From assembly GCA_947497295.1 (NCBI GenBank), contig CANMFU010000011.1, forward strand, positions 28,169 to 92,168: 64,000 nucleotides of DNA. The letters are read 5' to 3'. This document shows, one piece after another, positions 9,814 through 19,902 of the stretch; position 1 is the stretch's first letter, and the number at the start of each line of letters is the position of its first letter. The notes below the pieces were generated by a model. It saw nothing but the letters and a program-made list of their open reading frames with translations. It had not been told where the DNA came from and made no database searches. This DNA is from an uncultured Roseovarius sp. Its GTDB lineage: Bacteria > Pseudomonadota > Alphaproteobacteria > Rhodobacterales > Rhodobacteraceae. Made by a program: the position numbers and the translations under genes.

Positions 9814-10770
9814 ATGAAAAGACTGTGTTTGGCGCTGGTGACGACGCTGGCATTCACCGGAGCGGCATCGGCGCAAAACCTGTCGATCGCGACGGGCGGC
9901 ACGGGCGGCACCTATTATCCCTACGGCGGCGGGCTGGCGGAACTGATCGGCAAATACATCGACGGGGCGCAGGCCACCGCAGAGGTGACCGGCGCCTCGG
10001 TTGAAAACATGGCGCTGATCGCGCAGCAGCAAAGCGATCTGGCCATCGCGCTGGCCGACACGGTCTATGATGCCTATAACGGCAGCGGCGCCTTTGACGG
10101 GCGCGCGGTGAGCGACGCACGCGCGCTGGCGTCGATCTATCCCAACGCGGTGCAGATCGTGACGCTGGCCGAAAGCGACATCAACGGGCTGGAGGATTTC
10201 CGCGGCAAGCGGGTGTCGGTCGGGGCGCCCGGGTCAGGCACCGAGGTGAACGCGCAGGCGATTCTGACGGCCAACGGCATCGGCTATGACGAGTTCGAGC
10301 CGCAGCGCCTGAATTTCAACGAAACAGCGGACGCGCTGCGCGATGGCGATATCGATGCCGGGTTCTGGAGCGTCGGGCCGCCCACATCGTCGATCCTGAA
10401 CCTTGCCGCGACGCGCGACATCCGGGTGATCTCGCTTACGCCTGAGCAGATCGAGGCGGCCAGCGCCGAAGAGCCTGTCTTTGCCCCCTACACATTGAAG
10501 GCCGGTCTTTACGAGGGAATGGACGCGGACGTTCCGACGATCTCGATCCCCAATGTTCTGGCAGTGAATGCCGCCATGGACGAAGAGCTGGCGTACCAGA
10601 TCACCAAGGCGATGTTCGAGCATGTGGACGAGCTGATCGCGGTGCATCCGGCGGCCAATGACACGACGCCGGAATTTGCGCTGTCCTCCACGCCGATCCC
10701 GCTGCATCCCGGCGCGATCCGCTGGTATGAAGAGGCGGGCCATACTGTGCCGGACAAGCTGCGTCCGTGA
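9814..10770 (+). CDS. TAXI-family TRAP transporter solute-binding protein
   Basis: Signal peptide plus LSIATGGTGGTYYPYGGGLAELI...VENMALIAQQQSDLAIALAD...FRGKRVSVGAPGSGTE. Confidence 0.92.
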   Translation: MKRLCLALVTTLAFTGAASAQNLSIATGGTGGTYYPYGGGLAELIGKYIDGAQATAEVTGASVENMALIAQQQSDLAIALADTVYDAYNGSGAFDGRAVSDARALASIYPNAVQIVTLAESDINGLEDFRGKRVSVGAPGSGTEVNAQAILTANGIGYDEFEPQRLNFNETADALRDGDIDAGFWSVGPPTSSILNLAATRDIRVISLTPEQIEAASAEEPVFAPYTLKAGLYEGMDADVPTISIPNVLAVNAAMDEELAYQITKAMFEHVDELIAVHPAANDTTPEFALSSTPIPLHPGAIRWYEEAGHTVPDKLRP

Positions 10771-11267
10771 GGCGTACCGTGACGGGGTGGTCCCTTGGGG
10801 CCGCCCTGTTTTTCTGTTTCAGCACGCTCGTCGCAACGGCGGGAACGCTACAGGTGGTCGGGCAGGGCGGGTCCGTCCTGATCGAAGACGACGCGCCGGA
10901 GGGGGCTGAATGGTGCCTCAGCTGGAACCATTCGGTCACCGGCGGCGCGGTCCGTGACTGTTTTGCCAACCGGGCGGGGCGCATGATGCTGGACCGGTCG
11001 TTCCTGCATGATTTCGCAGCCGGTCTGGGCGAAGTTGCCGGGCGCGGCACTATCGAGGCGGCGGCCGGCGGCGGCTATTGGATCCGCGATATGGACGAGC
11101 GGGTGCGCGGCAACGCGCTGGCCCTGCGGGTGGGGCAGCGCGGTGTCGATCACCGGCTGCACATCGGCGCGCATGTCCACGGCCTGTCCGATCTGGCGGC
11201 AGGGCAACGCGTGGTGCTGCGGCTGATACCACGCCCCCAATCTGAAAAGGTGCAGCCCGATGGGTGA
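10767..11267 (+). CDS. DUF1850-domain protein
   Basis: 166 aa, WNHSVTGGAVRDCF..., between TAXI receptor and fused TRAP permease, overlapping both neighbours. Confidence 0.75.
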   Translation: MRRTVTGWSLGAALFFCFSTLVATAGTLQVVGQGGSVLIEDDAPEGAEWCLSWNHSVTGGAVRDCFANRAGRMMLDRSFLHDFAAGLGEVAGRGTIEAAAGGGYWIRDMDERVRGNALALRVGQRGVDHRLHIGAHVHGLSDLAAGQRVVLRLIPRPQSEKVQPDG

Positions 11268-13248
11268 CGCAAGCCAGCCGTTCGATCCGTCCGGCACCGC
11301 GCAGCAACGGCGCACAACCGCGCTGGCCATCGCCACAGTGGGCATCGCGCTGTCGCTGTTTCAGCTATACGCGGCGGGGATCGAACCGCTGGGTCTGTTC
11401 TACCAGCGCACGATTCACCTGTCGTTCATCATGGTGCTGGCCTTCCTGATGTTCCCCGTCACCGGCAGGCATCACAGGGGCGCGCTGACATGGGCCATCG
11501 ACGCGGTGTTCATCATCGGCGCCATCGCCAGCGGCGCCTATATCGTGATCAACCTCAACGACATCTTCGCCCGCGCCGGTTTCTGGAACCAGACCGATAT
11601 CTGGATGGGCATTATCACCACGCTAGTGGTTCTGGAGGCCGCGCGCCGTGCCATCGGGCTGGGCATGACCATGATCGGCGTTGTAGCCATCATCTATGGG
11701 CTGGCCGGGCCGCGCGGGGCGCTGCCGATGGTGGGCGACTGGCTGCCGGGGATCCTGGCGCATCGCGGCAACACCCTGGACCGTCTGATCGGGCAGCTTT
11801 ATCTGGGGCAGGAGGGGATTTACGGCCTGCCGCTGGGGGTGGCGGCGACCTATATTTTCGTTTTCGTGCTGTTCGGTGCGTTTCTCGAAGTCACCGGCGC
11901 GGGCAAGTTTTTCATCGACCTTGCTTATGCCGCGACAGGGCGCAGGGCAGGGGGGCCGGCCAAGGCGGCGGTGCTGGCCAGCGCCGGCATGGGCTCGATT
12001 TCCGGCTCGGCGATTGCCAATGTGGTGACGACCGGCGCCTTTACCATTCCGCTGATGAAAAAGCTGGGCTATCGCCCCGCGCAGGCCGGCGGGATCGAGG
12101 CTGCGGCCTCGACCGGGGGGCAGATCACGCCGCCGCTGATGGGGGCAGGGGCGTTCCTGATTTCCGAATATACGCGCGTTCCCTATATCGACATCGTCAT
12201 CGTCTCGATCTTTCCGGCGGTCTTGTATCTCGGCACGGTGTATCTGTTCGTGCATCTGGTGGCGATGAAGGCGGGGATGAAGGGGATGCCGCGCGCCGAC
12301 CTGCCCGTGGTGCGCGACGTGCTGAAAGCGGGCTGGCAATTCATCGTGCCGCTGGGGGTGCTGATCTGGCTTCTGGTGAACAACCTGTCGCCGATGCGGG
12401 TGGGGTTCTGGGCGATCGTGTCGGTTGTGGCGGTGGCGCTGATCCGGGCGTTGGCAGAACTGGTCTGGCTGGAGCCGAAGAACGGCACACCCCTGACACG
12501 CGCGCGGGCCGCGGCGGCCGCGCGGCGCGGTGTTGAAATTCTGGGTCAGGCGCTGGCGCTTGGGGCGCGCAACGCGGTTGCTGTATCCATGGCCTGCGCC
12601 GTGGCCGGTATCATCGTGGGGGTTGTCGGGCTGACCGGACTGGGGCTGAAATTCTCATCGATGATGGTGGCGTTTTCGGGCGGCAATCTGGTGCTGGCGC
12701 TGATCCTCGTGCTGCTGGCCAGTCTGGTGCTGGGCATGGGCCTGCCGGTGACGGCGGCCTATATCGTGCTGATCGTGCTGGTCGGCCCGGCGCTCAGCAA
12801 CGAATTCGGTATGCCCCTGCTGATCGCGCATCTGGTGGTGTTCTGGTATTCGCAGGACAGTAACGTCACGCCGCCCATTGCGCTCGCGGGGTTTGCGGGC
12901 GCGGCGATTGCCGGGTCGAAACCGCTTGAGACGTCGCTACAGGCATGGAAATTCGCCAAGGGCCTCTACCTGATCCCGCTCTTCATGGTCTACAACCCCG
13001 AGATCATACTGGGCGGTCCGATCGCTTATGTGATCTATTCTGGTCTCATCGCGATCGTCGCGCTGGTCGGGTTTGCCGCAGCTCTCGAAGGCTGGCTGTT
13101 CACGCGCATGGGCTGGGTGCTGCGCGCGCTGATCGTGCCTGCGACGATTGCGGTGTTTCACCCCGAATTCATCGTCGAAACCTGCGGCATGCTGGCGCTG
13201 CTGGCGATCATGGGGCTGAACTGGCTGCAGTCACGGCGCGTCCGATAA
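11260..13248 (+). CDS. TRAP transporter fused permease (4TM/12TM)
   Basis: 662 aa, fused DctQM type (GSISGSAIANVVTTGAFTIPLMKKLGY; QITPPLMGAGAFLISEY). Confidence 0.92.
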   Translation: MGDASQPFDPSGTAQQRRTTALAIATVGIALSLFQLYAAGIEPLGLFYQRTIHLSFIMVLAFLMFPVTGRHHRGALTWAIDAVFIIGAIASGAYIVINLNDIFARAGFWNQTDIWMGIITTLVVLEAARRAIGLGMTMIGVVAIIYGLAGPRGALPMVGDWLPGILAHRGNTLDRLIGQLYLGQEGIYGLPLGVAATYIFVFVLFGAFLEVTGAGKFFIDLAYAATGRRAGGPAKAAVLASAGMGSISGSAIANVVTTGAFTIPLMKKLGYRPAQAGGIEAAASTGGQITPPLMGAGAFLISEYTRVPYIDIVIVSIFPAVLYLGTVYLFVHLVAMKAGMKGMPRADLPVVRDVLKAGWQFIVPLGVLIWLLVNNLSPMRVGFWAIVSVVAVALIRALAELVWLEPKNGTPLTRARAAAAARRGVEILGQALALGARNAVAVSMACAVAGIIVGVVGLTGLGLKFSSMMVAFSGGNLVLALILVLLASLVLGMGLPVTAAYIVLIVLVGPALSNEFGMPLLIAHLVVFWYSQDSNVTPPIALAGFAGAAIAGSKPLETSLQAWKFAKGLYLIPLFMVYNPEIILGGPIAYVIYSGLIAIVALVGFAAALEGWLFTRMGWVLRALIVPATIAVFHPEFIVETCGMLALLAIMGLNWLQSRRVR

Positions 13249-13280
13249 TGCAAATGTATTGGACATGAAAGGTACCTGCG

Positions 13281-13831
13281 AGGTGGGGCGCTTATCGTGC
13301 CAATTATAAGCATAAAGCGCCGCTTGGCGATGATGCGGCGCTGTCGGACTATCTGGCGAAGCTCGACCAGGGCAGCCGTCTGTCGCTGCTGGCGCATTGC
13401 CTCAGTTTCGGAATCAACGCGCTGCATGAGAAGGTGAACCCCTACGGCGCGGGTATCTCTGCCAGTGGACTGACCCGACGCATCGCCCCGGCTGATCTTC
13501 TAGCAAACGCGGTTGATCTCGACATGGTCGAGGCAGGCTGGGAGCCGACGGTCGACAGCTATCTCAATCGCGTGCCCAAGGCCCAAATCCTGGAAGCCGT
13601 GCGTGAGGCGAAAGGGGAGGGGACCGCGCAACTGCTCGACCATCTGAAGAAGGGCCAAATGGCGACCGAAGCCGCACGTCTGCTGAAAGGCTGCGGCTGG
13701 TTGCTGGAGGTTCTTCGCCGTCACGATCTGGCGGGACTCGATGGAGAAGAAGGGCAGGGGGCGTCTGAGAACGTCTCCGACAGGCATAGACATACGTCGC
13801 CGGCAGACTGGATCATCATGAGCCATCTGGC
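13281..13831 (+). pseudogene. C-terminal remnant of a ParB-family protein, ended by an IS6 left end
   Basis: Open frame YRANYKHKAPLGDDAALSDYLAKLDQGSRLSLLAHCLSFGINALHEKVNPYGAGISASGLTRRIAPADLLANAVDLDMVEAGW...; no N-terminal nuclease domain present. Confidence 0.65.
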
Positions 13832-13832
13832 G

Positions 13833-14146
13833 GGGACTGTTGCATTATTCATCCCTGTCGCCGACAGTTTTCGAAATATGAGGTGACCGATGACCCGCCC
13901 GACGCCTTTCAAGCACCATCGCTTCCCGGCTGAAATCATTCTGCGCGCGGTCCGCATGTATCTACGATATCCGCTGTCTTATCAGGATACTGCCGATTTG
14001 CTGGCCGAGCGTGGGGTCGTGGTTGATCGCTCCACGATTTATCGCTGGTTCAGAAATTCGGGCCCGAACTGGCCAAGCGCACCGACAGGCATCGGCGATG
14101 GATCAGCCTTGCCTAGCATGTGGACGAAACCTACGTGCGGGTCGGC
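13833..14146 (+). mobile_element. Truncated, decayed IS6-family element (5' part)
   Basis: Left end GGGACTGTTGC and transposase start nearly identical to the copy at 52183-53005; 1-nt frameshift near 14047, TAG near 14115, similarity lost after about 14146. Confidence 0.85.
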
Positions 14147-14358
14147 GGGAAGGGCAAGCTGCCTACGACGGTGCTATGCACCCTTGCCCCAGAACCTCGC
14201 CCGCCTTTTCACGGTATCAGCGACAGCGGCTCCGAAGGGAAAGGCGCTCAGACCCCCACCTATCCCCTAACTGACCACGGATTCCCAGGCTCAAAAAACC
14301 GCTTTCCAGATTCCAACGAATAGGGAACGATTAACAGATTGCAAAGAGCAGATTTTCT

Positions 14359-14619
14359 ATGAATGAAGAACAACAGAGATTGACGGGAAACCGTCCCACA
14401 CACCGCGCTTACATGGTCAAAGACAACCCCAACAGCGACAAGGGCAGATGGACCGAGATCGGCACAGCCTGGTTGCATAAGGACGGCAAAGGCTTCCGTG
14501 TGAAACTGAACACTTGCCCGACGAATGGCGAGTCCATCGAGTGCCGCTTGATCGACTGGAAGAAGATCGACGCAGGGCAGGCAGAGAAAACCCCGGACGA
14601 TGAAACAGAAGGCTACTAG
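14359..14619 (+). CDS. Hypothetical protein
   Basis: 86 aa MNEEQQRLTGNRPTHRAYMVKDNPNSDKGRWTEIGTAWLHKDGKGFRVKLNTCPTNGESIECRLIDW; overlaps the SNase gene start. Confidence 0.6.
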   Translation: MNEEQQRLTGNRPTHRAYMVKDNPNSDKGRWTEIGTAWLHKDGKGFRVKLNTCPTNGESIECRLIDWKKIDAGQAEKTPDDETEGY

Positions 14620-15010
14620 AGCCACCTTGGCAGGGGTTGCAGCCCTTGGCTTGTGCGCCTTGTTCCTGGCCAACCAGGTCGAGGACGACACCAACCCGGC
14701 TTATGGCGGCACGGTTGCCAGCGTGATCGACGGCGATACGCTCGTTTTAAGAGGCCTTGAGGGGTCTATCCGCCTTTGGGGGATCGATGCCCCGGAGAGG
14801 GACGAGACCGGCTTCCTTGCGGCGAAAACCGCCCTTGTTCGCGTGGTTCAAGGCCAGCTCTTGTAGTGTCAGCAGCTCGACATTGATCGTTATGTCCGAT
14901 CCGTCGCGCGATGTTCTCGGGCAGACGGCCAGGAGATCAATCGCATGATGATCGAGAGCGGCACGGCCATCGAGTACCGATATTTCAGCCGAGGGTTTTA
15001 CAGCCGCTAG
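14600..15010 (+). pseudogene. Thermonuclease (SNase) family, interrupted by in-frame TAG
   Basis: GGTVASVIDGDTLVLRGLEGSIRLWGIDAPERDETGF...GQLL*CQQLDIDRYVRSVARCSRADGQEINRMMIESGTAIEYRYFSRGFYSR*, same frame on both sides of TAG at 14864-14866. Confidence 0.75.
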
Positions 15011-15204
15011 TGCAGTGGCGTGACGATATCGCCCAAGGCTTCCCGTCGATGGATTTCGCGGATCGTTGCGCCATCCAGTTTTCCGCAATGCTTGCAGAAA
15101 TACACCCATTCAGAGCGCGGCCAATGATCCTGACCGTAGAGGAAATGAAACTTCACCACCCGGCCCCGGCAATGCGGGCAGTCTGGGAGGTCATCCCTTT
15201 TCAT
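15007..15204 (-). CDS. Small zinc-ribbon-like protein
   Basis: MKRDDLPDCPHCRGRVVKFHFLYGQDHWPRSEWVYFCKHCGK..., two CxxC pairs; ATGA overlap with upstream ORF. Confidence 0.5.
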   Translation of the reverse strand: MKRDDLPDCPHCRGRVVKFHFLYGQDHWPRSEWVYFCKHCGKLDGATIREIHRREALGDIVTPLH

Positions 15205-15398
15205 TCCACCGCTGCCTTGTGCAATGTCCAGAGGGGCGAAACCTCCCGATCTTGTGGGATCGAGCCCTCGCCATGGCAGACCCAACACGGGACATTGCCG
15301 CTGACGTCTGGCTTGTAGATCACGCCGCGCATGGCATCGGGCATCTGTCCCGATTCATCGCAGACCGGGCAAGGTTTCATTTTCTCATCCTGTCCCAT
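15201..15398 (-). CDS. Small zinc-ribbon-like protein
   Basis: MGQDEKMKPCPVCDESGQMPDAMRGVIYKPDVSGNVPCWVCHGEGSIPQD..., two CxxC pairs. Confidence 0.5.
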   Translation of the reverse strand: MGQDEKMKPCPVCDESGQMPDAMRGVIYKPDVSGNVPCWVCHGEGSIPQDREVSPLWTLHKAAVE

Positions 15399-15405
15399 AG
15401 CCGTA

Positions 15406-15636
15406 TCAATCCAGTATCTCGCCATAGAGCCGTGGCCCCTCGACCTTCGCCGCCAAGCTATCATAGGCATTGCGCCCTTGCCAGTAGAGGGCCAGAAGAT
15501 CGTCCAGCAGTTCGGCTGCGTCAGGTTCATGTGGCACGGCTTCGCCATCCGCATCGGCTTTCCAGCCAGCCCCAAGACGGGTTTGCTCGATTGCGGAGAC
15601 GAGCGCGAGGAATGGTTCCAGGTCCTGTTCTGTCAT
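15406..15636 (-). CDS. Hypothetical protein
   Basis: 76 aa, ATGA overlap with upstream 15633-15863 ORF. Confidence 0.5.
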   Translation of the reverse strand: MTEQDLEPFLALVSAIEQTRLGAGWKADADGEAVPHEPDAAELLDDLLALYWQGRNAYDSLAAKVEGPRLYGEILD

Positions 15637-15863
15637 GTTGTTTTGCTCCTGGTGATGATCCCCTGGCGTTGCAGCTCTTCGGCCAGGCGTTCGGCAATAT
15701 GGCGGGCTTCCATGTCGGCAGGTTGCAGAACGCTCACAGCCGCCTTGAAGTAGATCGCAGGCATGACCTTGCCGAGTTCCCGCAGCCGATCATCTGACGC
15801 GCACAGCACGGCCAGCAATTCCTCTACGATATTTTCCAGTCTTTCAGTGTCAGCTTGTCTCAT
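15633..15863 (-). CDS. Hypothetical protein
   Basis: MRQADTERLENIVEELLAVLCASDDRLRELGKVMPAIYFKAAVSVLQPADMEARHIAERLAEELQRQGII; first gene of a compact minus-strand set. Confidence 0.5.
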   Translation of the reverse strand: MRQADTERLENIVEELLAVLCASDDRLRELGKVMPAIYFKAAVSVLQPADMEARHIAERLAEELQRQGIITRSKTT

Positions 15864-16044
15864 GTGTGATCCTTGAAGGGCAGGGGGCGGGGTCAAGAAA
15901 AATAGGAGCGACTGCACCGCACTTTACTTGATGCCGACACATAGCCGACAAACGAAACAGGACCAGCCTGCGATCATCCAGACCGGTATCACAATGTGCG
16001 CGGTTGCCATTCCGGCGGCCAATCCCCAGATCAGGGGCAAGCAG

Positions 16045-17058
16045 ATGAAAGGGGCCGACATGCTCTATTCCGTTCTAGACCTCGCGCCGGTCCCCGAGGG
16101 GACAGAGACCCGCGCCGCCATTGCCAGCAGCGTTGATCTGGCGCAGCTGGCCGAGGCGACCGGGTACACCCGCTATTGGCTGGCCGAACATCACAACATG
16201 CCGGGTATCGCCAGCGCCGCCACGTCGGTGCTGATCGGCCATATTGCGAACGCGACGCAGACCATCCGCGTTGGCGCCGGCGGTATCATGCTGCCCAACC
16301 ACGCGCCGCTGACGATTGCCGAGCAGTTCGGCACGCTGGCCACAATCCACCCGAACCGGATTGATCTGGGGCTTGGCCGTGCGCCCGGCGGGGATATGGC
16401 CGTTGCGCGCGCGCTGAGGCGCGGCATGGGCGGCGACAGCTTTCCCGATGATGTGGTCGAATTGATGGGCTATCTGGGTGATCCGCGCCCCGGCGCTACG
16501 GTGGCCGCGCATCCCGGAGAAGGAACGCATGTGCCGGTCTATATCCTCGGCTCCAGCCTCTATGGCGCGCAACTGGCCGCTCACTTAGGCCTGCCTTATG
16601 CGTTCGCGTCACATTTTGCGCCCGATGCGCTGGATCAGGCCGTGCAGATCTACCGCGAGCGCTTTGAGCCGTCCGAACATCTGGAGCGGCCCTATTTCAT
16701 GCTGGCCGCCAACGTCTTTGCCGCCGATACGGATGCGATGGGCGCGCGGCTTGCCACTTCGATGCAGCAGGCGTTTGCGCGGTTGCGCACTGGCACCCCC
16801 GGCAAACTGCCCGCGCCGGTCGATGATATCGAGGCCGCCATCGGCGCCGACATGACGCGCGCCGTCAATCAGGCGCTGCGGGTGTCGGCGGTCGGGTCCA
16901 AGGCGACGATTGCGAAAACGCTGACCCAGTTCAAGCAGCGCTATCAGCCTGATGAAATGATCCTTGCCAGCCAGATCCACGACCCGGCCGCGCGCCAGCA
17001 TTCGCTGCGCCTTGCCGCTGAGGTGCTGTCACAGATCGAGGGGGTCCGGGCCGCCTGA
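16045..17058 (+). CDS. LLM-class flavin-dependent oxidoreductase (luciferase-like)
   Basis: [15 protein letters not shown]...[75 protein letters not shown]. Confidence 0.9.
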   Translation: MKGADMLYSVLDLAPVPEGTETRAAIASSVDLAQLAEATGYTRYWLAEHHNMPGIASAATSVLIGHIANATQTIRVGAGGIMLPNHAPLTIAEQFGTLATIHPNRIDLGLGRAPGGDMAVARALRRGMGGDSFPDDVVELMGYLGDPRPGATVAAHPGEGTHVPVYILGSSLYGAQLAAHLGLPYAFASHFAPDALDQAVQIYRERFEPSEHLERPYFMLAANVFAADTDAMGARLATSMQQAFARLRTGTPGKLPAPVDDIEAAIGADMTRAVNQALRVSAVGSKATIAKTLTQFKQRYQPDEMILASQIHDPAARQHSLRLAAEVLSQIEGVRAA

Positions 17059-17137
17059 CCCCGCTGCCACGCCCTTGCATCGCCCGGATCATTCGCGCCA
17101 TATGCCCGCACCATCCAAAATCCTTGGGAGATGCCAG

Positions 17138-18133
17138 ATGAAACCGTTTTTCAAACTTGCAGCGATCGCTGTCACGCTCATTGCCCCCCTGCCCGCGCTG
17201 GCGGAGATCGCCCCCGTCACGCTGCGCCTTGCGCATGTGGTGAACGAACAGGACGCGTTCCACGCCGCCGCCACCAAGTTCCGCGATCTGGTCGCCGAGC
17301 GGTCGGACGGCGCCATCACGGTCGAGCTGTTCCCCAACGCCACGCTGGGCGACGAACGCACGCTGCTGGAGGGGATGCAGATCGGCACCGTCGATATGGG
17401 CCTGATCACCAACGGGCCGGTGTCGAATTTCCTCGAGGATATGGCCGTGTTCGAACTGCCGTTCCTGTTCCCCTCCTCCGAGGCCGCCTATGCCGTGCTG
17501 GATGGCGAGATCGGACAGGAATTGCTGTCCCGTCTGGAGGAGGTCAACCTCAAGGGTCTGGCCTATGCCGAGCGTGGGTTTCGCAACCTGACCAATTCCG
17601 AACGCGCGGTAAACACCCCCGCCGATATGGCCGGGATGCGCATCCGCGTCATGGAAAACCCCGTTTATATCGACACGTTCCGCGAGCTGGGCGCCGACGC
17701 CATCCCCATGGCCTGGAACGAGGCGCTGACCGCCATGCAGCAGGGCACCATTGACGGGCAGGAAAACCCGGTCAACGTGGTCCATTCGTTCAAGCTGAAC
17801 GAGACGCAGACCAATATGACCATGACGCGGCACTCCTACGCGCCCGCGATTTTCGTCATGGGCCTGCCGGTCTGGTCCAAGCTGGGCGAGCAGGCGCAGA
17901 CCATCCTGAAGGATGCCGCGCAGGAAGCGGCCGAATTTGAACGCGCGCTGAACGCCTCCGAGCAGGAGGCGCAGATGCAGGCGCTGCGCGACGCCGGGAT
18001 GGATATCAACGACAGCGCCGATCTGGCCGCCTTTGCCGAGGCGGTAAAGCCGGTGTACGAGAAATACGGCGCCAAGTTTGGTGACTACCTGCCCCGCATT
18101 CAGGAGCAGATCCGCGCAAGCGCGGCGCAGTAA
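17138..18133 (+). CDS. dctP: TRAP transporter substrate-binding protein, DctP family
   Basis: Signal peptide and DctP core (ELFPNATLGDERTLLEGMQIGTVDMGLITNGPVSNF...AWNEALTAMQQGTIDGQENP). Confidence 0.92.
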   Translation: MKPFFKLAAIAVTLIAPLPALAEIAPVTLRLAHVVNEQDAFHAAATKFRDLVAERSDGAITVELFPNATLGDERTLLEGMQIGTVDMGLITNGPVSNFLEDMAVFELPFLFPSSEAAYAVLDGEIGQELLSRLEEVNLKGLAYAERGFRNLTNSERAVNTPADMAGMRIRVMENPVYIDTFRELGADAIPMAWNEALTAMQQGTIDGQENPVNVVHSFKLNETQTNMTMTRHSYAPAIFVMGLPVWSKLGEQAQTILKDAAQEAAEFERALNASEQEAQMQALRDAGMDINDSADLAAFAEAVKPVYEKYGAKFGDYLPRIQEQIRASAAQ

Positions 18134-18134
18134 C

Positions 18135-18632
18135 ATGCTGGCGGGCCTTGATGCGATTGACCGCCTGATCGGCGCGGTATTAAGGCCCGTGGTGTTCCTC
18201 GGCATGGCCGCCCTGACGGCGGTCATCACATTGCAAATCGCGTCACGCGTGTTTTTCACCTCTGTGTCATGGACCGAGGAAGTCGCGCGGTTTTTGCTGA
18301 TCTGGATCACCTTTCTGGGCGCGGCACTGGCGTGGCAGCAAGGGCGGCATCTGGCGGTGTCGCTCTTGCGCGATAGCCTGCCGGACGGCGCGCGGCGCGT
18401 GGTGACGGGCGCGGCGATCCTGATCAGTCTGGCATTTATGATTGCGCTGACGGTGATCGGCATCCGCTATATGAATGTGCAAAGCTTTCAAAAATCGCCC
18501 TCTTTGCGCATTTCGATGACCTATATCTACGCCGTCATGCCGCTGGCCGCGTCACTGATGGCGGGGCTGTCGGTGATCGACCTGATCCGACTGATTGCCG
18601 GGCGCCCTGCCCGTGTGGAACCCGCGCAATGA
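18135..18632 (+). CDS. dctQ: TRAP transporter small permease, DctQ family
   Basis: MLAGLDAIDRLIGAVLRPVVFLGMAALTAVITLQIASRVFFTSVSWTEEVARFLLIWITFLGAALAWQQGRHLAV. Confidence 0.88.
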   Translation: MLAGLDAIDRLIGAVLRPVVFLGMAALTAVITLQIASRVFFTSVSWTEEVARFLLIWITFLGAALAWQQGRHLAVSLLRDSLPDGARRVVTGAAILISLAFMIALTVIGIRYMNVQSFQKSPSLRISMTYIYAVMPLAASLMAGLSVIDLIRLIAGRPARVEPAQ

Positions 18633-19876
18633 GCCTGATCCTGGCCGGTCTGTTCATCCTGTTTTTGCTGATGGGCATCCCCATCGCGGTCGTGCTGGGC
18701 GCCGCCACCATGGGCGCGCTGAACCTTGGCGGCGTGCCGCTGATGGTGGTCCCGCAGCAGATGTTTTCGGGCATCAACAGCTTTGCGCTGGTGGCTGTCC
18801 CCATGTTCGTGCTGGCGGGCGATGTGATGGCGCAGGGCGAGATTTCAAAACGCCTCGTGGCCTTTGCCGATTCCATGTTCGGATTCATCAAGGGCGGGCT
18901 CAGCATCGTGTCGGTGCTGGCGGGGATGTTCTTTGCCGCCATTTCCGGCTCCGGCGCCGCCACCACGGCGGCGGTCGGCGCCAGCCTTGTGCCGGAACTG
19001 AAACGCAAGGGGTATGATCCCGCCGCTGCTGCGTCACTGATCGCGGCATCCGGGACGATTGGCGTGGTGATCCCGCCGTCGGTGCCGATGATCATCTATG
19101 CGGTGATTGCGCAGGAATCAGTGTCGAAACTGTTCCTCAACGGCTTCATTCCCGGCGTGGCCATGGGCATCGGCCTGATCATCGTGGCGCTGATCCAAGG
19201 GCATCGCCGCGCCTATCCGCGCGGCACGCCGTTCAATGTCCGCACCATCGGGCGCACTTTGTTATCGGCCATGTGGGGGCTGTTCGCGCCGCTGATCATC
19301 CTTGGCGGCATCTTTTCGGGCATCTTCACCCCGTCCGAGGCCGCCGTGGTCGCCGTCAATTACGCCATCCTCGTGTCGCTGTTCATCTACCGCGATCTGA
19401 CGCTGGCGCAGCTTTACCGCATCGTGATCCGCGCGGGCGTGACGACCGCCGTGATCATGTTCGTCATCTCGGCCTCCTCGGTGCTCAGCTGGGCACTCAG
19501 CAGCTGGCAAGTGCCCGGCGCCATTGCCGAATTCGCGCTGGCGCTGACCAGCAACCTTTACATGCTGCTGCTGGTGATCATGCTGATCATCCTTGTGACC
19601 GGGGTTTTCCTTGAAACCGCCTCGGCGCTGGTCATCCTCACCCCGATGCTGCTGCCCCTGGCGCTGCAACTGGGGCTTGGCACCGTGCATTTCGGCATTA
19701 TTATCGTTGTCGGGCTGGCTATTGGCATGGTCACACCGCCAGTGGCGATCAACCTGTTCGTCGCCTCCACCACGGCCGGCCTGCCGATTGAAAAGATCAC
19801 CCGCGCCGTTCTGCCCTATCTTGGCATCCTGATCGTAGTGTACATGATCATTGGCTTCGGCCCGCTTTTGTTCTGA
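18629..19876 (+). CDS. dctM: TRAP transporter large permease, DctM family
   Basis: 415 aa, GINSFALVAVPMFVLAGDVMAQGEIS; FTPSEAAVVAVNYA; VTPPVAINLFVASTTAGLPIE. Confidence 0.93.
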   Translation: MSLILAGLFILFLLMGIPIAVVLGAATMGALNLGGVPLMVVPQQMFSGINSFALVAVPMFVLAGDVMAQGEISKRLVAFADSMFGFIKGGLSIVSVLAGMFFAAISGSGAATTAAVGASLVPELKRKGYDPAAAASLIAASGTIGVVIPPSVPMIIYAVIAQESVSKLFLNGFIPGVAMGIGLIIVALIQGHRRAYPRGTPFNVRTIGRTLLSAMWGLFAPLIILGGIFSGIFTPSEAAVVAVNYAILVSLFIYRDLTLAQLYRIVIRAGVTTAVIMFVISASSVLSWALSSWQVPGAIAEFALALTSNLYMLLLVIMLIILVTGVFLETASALVILTPMLLPLALQLGLGTVHFGIIIVVGLAIGMVTPPVAINLFVASTTAGLPIEKITRAVLPYLGILIVVYMIIGFGPLLF

Positions 19877-19902
19877 CGACCCCAAAAAAGAATGGCTCAC
19901 CG

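Noticed and set aside
16931-18463. 510-aa minus-strand ORF
   Set aside because: Antisense to the dctP and dctQ genes, which have clear homology; shadow ORF.
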